NCBI GenBank assembly: GCA_963756495.1
Contig: CAVWNS010000014.1
Coordinates: 558,001-622,000 of the forward strand
DNA from: DATFDN01 sp963756495
Lineage (GTDB): Bacteria; Pseudomonadota; Alphaproteobacteria; Acetobacterales; Acetobacteraceae
Length of the DNA: 64,000 nucleotides
Direction of reading: 5' to 3'
Below, one piece after another: positions 62,981 through 64,000 of this stretch. Made by a program: the position numbers and the translations under genes. The notes beneath the pieces were generated by a model. The model was given only the letters and a program-made list of their open reading frames with translations, was not told where the DNA came from and ran no database searches. How positions within the stretch are numbered: position 1 is the first letter of the stretch; every line of letters begins with the position of its first letter.

Positions 62981-63958
62981 ATGCCCGAGCAATTCAAGCC
63001 GCTGGTGTTCGACCCGCCGCTCCGGGGCCGCATCTACGACAGCATCGCCGAGACGATCGGCAATACGCCGCTGGTGCGCATCCCGCGGATCTGCAAGGAA
63101 GAGGGCATCACGGCCGACATCTGCCTCAAGCTCGAGTTCTTCAATCCGATCGCCAGCGTCAAGGACCGCATCGGGGTCAGCATGATCCTGGCGATGGAGC
63201 GCGACGGCAGGCTGGAGCCGGGCGGGACCGTCGTCGAGGCGACATCGGGCAATACCGGGATCGGCCTCGCCTTCGTCTGCGCCGCGCGCGGCTATCGGCT
63301 GATCCTGACCATGCCCGAGAGCGTCTCGGTCGAGCGGCAGAAGATGCTGCGCTACCTGGGCGCGGAGATCGACCTGACGCCGCGCGAGAAGGGCATGAAC
63401 GGCGCCATCGCCCGCGCCCATGAGCGGCTGGCGAGCATTCCGGATGCGGTGCTGGCCGACCAGTTCGGCAATCCCGCCAATCCCGAGATCCACCGGAACA
63501 CGACCGCCGAGGAGATCTGGCACGACACGAAGGGCGAGGTGGACGTGATCGTGTCGGGCGTCGGCACCGGCGGCACGTTGACCGGCTGCGCGCAGGTCCT
63601 GAAGCCGCGCCGCCCCGGCCTGCGCATGATCGCGCTGGAGCCGGCCGCCAGCCCCGTCCTGTCAGGCGGCAAGCCGGGCCCGCACCCGTTGCAGGGCCTC
63701 GGCGCCGGCTTCGTGCCGAAAATCCTCGACACCGACCTGATCGACGAGGTGATCCAGATCACCAACGAGGAGAGCTTCGAGGCCGCCAAGCGCCTGGCGC
63801 GCACCGAGGGCATCCCGGGCGGCATCTCCTCGGGCACCGCGCTCGCGGGCACGCTCAAGGTCGCCCGCCGTCCGGAGATGGCGAGCAAGCGGATCGTCAC
63901 GATCATTCCGTCTTTCGCCGAACGCTATCTCAGCACGGCGCTGTTCGAGGGGCTTTGA
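62981..63958 (+). CDS. cysK: Cysteine synthase A (O-acetylserine sulfhydrylase)
   Basis: CysK joins O-acetylserine and sulfide to form cysteine, using PLP. The 325-residue protein has the PLP lysine at residue 61 (NPIASVKDRIGVSM), the substrate loop TSGNTGIGLAFVCAARGYRL, and the phosphate-binding loop VSGVGTGGTLTGCAQVLK. The C-terminal block EGIPGGISSGTALAGTLKVA is typical. The 22-residue N-terminal extension (EQFKPLVFDPPLRGRIYDS) is a little longer than in enteric enzymes. It stands 70 bases after the kinase gene and ends at a clear terminator. Confidence 0.95.
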   Translation: MPEQFKPLVFDPPLRGRIYDSIAETIGNTPLVRIPRICKEEGITADICLKLEFFNPIASVKDRIGVSMILAMERDGRLEPGGTVVEATSGNTGIGLAFVCAARGYRLILTMPESVSVERQKMLRYLGAEIDLTPREKGMNGAIARAHERLASIPDAVLADQFGNPANPEIHRNTTAEEIWHDTKGEVDVIVSGVGTGGTLTGCAQVLKPRRPGLRMIALEPAASPVLSGGKPGPHPLQGLGAGFVPKILDTDLIDEVIQITNEESFEAAKRLARTEGIPGGISSGTALAGTLKVARRPEMASKRIVTIIPSFAERYLSTALFEGL

Positions 63959-63972
63959 GATCGTGACCGCCT

Positions 63973-63997
63973 GGGTCCGCTGACCGGACCCGTTTTG
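63973..63997 (+). terminator. Rho-independent terminator after cysK
   Basis: A 7-bp stem (GGGTCCG with CGGACCC) and 5-base loop are followed by GTTTTG, 14 bases after the cysK stop. Confidence 0.85.
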
Positions 63998-64000
63998 TAC

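Overview
The window is a GC-rich chromosomal segment from an alphaproteobacterium. It most resembles a member of Rhodospirillales/Acetobacteraceae; this is inference, and no rRNA gene is present to settle it. Supporting signs are the ubiA/rsmE/gshA neighbourhood, alphaproteobacterial families (DUF1489, DUF1127, DUF6961-like), a direct-repeat SOS box of alphaproteobacterial type (GTTC-N7-GTTC), and frequent ATGA start/stop overlaps inside operons. Several conserved genes in the first 20 kb are split by single-base frameshifts (gshA, rsmE, the FtsX-type permease, prkA, yeaH, spoVR and others), nearly all of them +1. Local sequence quality is the likeliest cause, so I annotate these as whole genes and note the breaks.

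Layout. 0-13.7 kb: ubiA (minus), rsmE, gshA, a BTAD/TolB-like/TPR regulator, ispE, an NTF2-like protein, a BI-1 family membrane protein, an ABC permease/ATPase pair divergent from a TesA-type esterase, thpR, and a large AI-2E family membrane protein. 13.8 kb: tRNA-Arg(CCU). 14.3-19.3 kb: the prkA-yeaH-spoVR stress operon. 19.3-27.6 kb: metabolic genes in tightly packed operons (thioesterase, SDR, DUF1127, aminopeptidase P/MBL hydrolase/RraA-like, methyltransferase, M19 dipeptidase/aldo-keto reductase). 27.7-36.7 kb: a small His-rich secreted protein, DUF1489, a decayed amino-acid ABC system in which only the ATPase is whole, Kup, an NRAMP-like transporter with an unusual leader and a small membrane partner, and an enoyl-CoA hydratase gene cut by an IS630-type element. 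36.8-42 kb: tcuAB, then hbd, etfA and etfB. 42-46.3 kb: a HIG1-like protein, an MscS-type channel coupled to a 2OG-Fe(II) dioxygenase, and secB.

46.3-53.8 kb is the accessory part. It holds a 58-residue peptide with a tandem repeat, followed by a strong hairpin and a DUF6065 gene; a second BTAD/TolB-like/TPR regulator paralogous to the one at 3 kb; and a two-gene SOS-box operon (SANT-like protein and DUF6362) split by a complete IS21-type element with a 7-bp target duplication, facing an XRE repressor. 53.8-64 kb: dedA, an ATP-grasp ligase and uppP in one operon; an alpha/beta hydrolase lacking its nucleophile with two luciferase-like flavin enzymes; a hybrid histidine kinase; and cysK with a terminator.

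The best candidates for something new are the repeat-peptide/DUF6065 cassette, the SOS-controlled SANT/DUF6362/XRE module, the Shine-Dalgarno-sequestering leader before the NRAMP-like gene, and the DedA/ATP-grasp/UppP envelope operon. None of these functions is proved by sequence alone.
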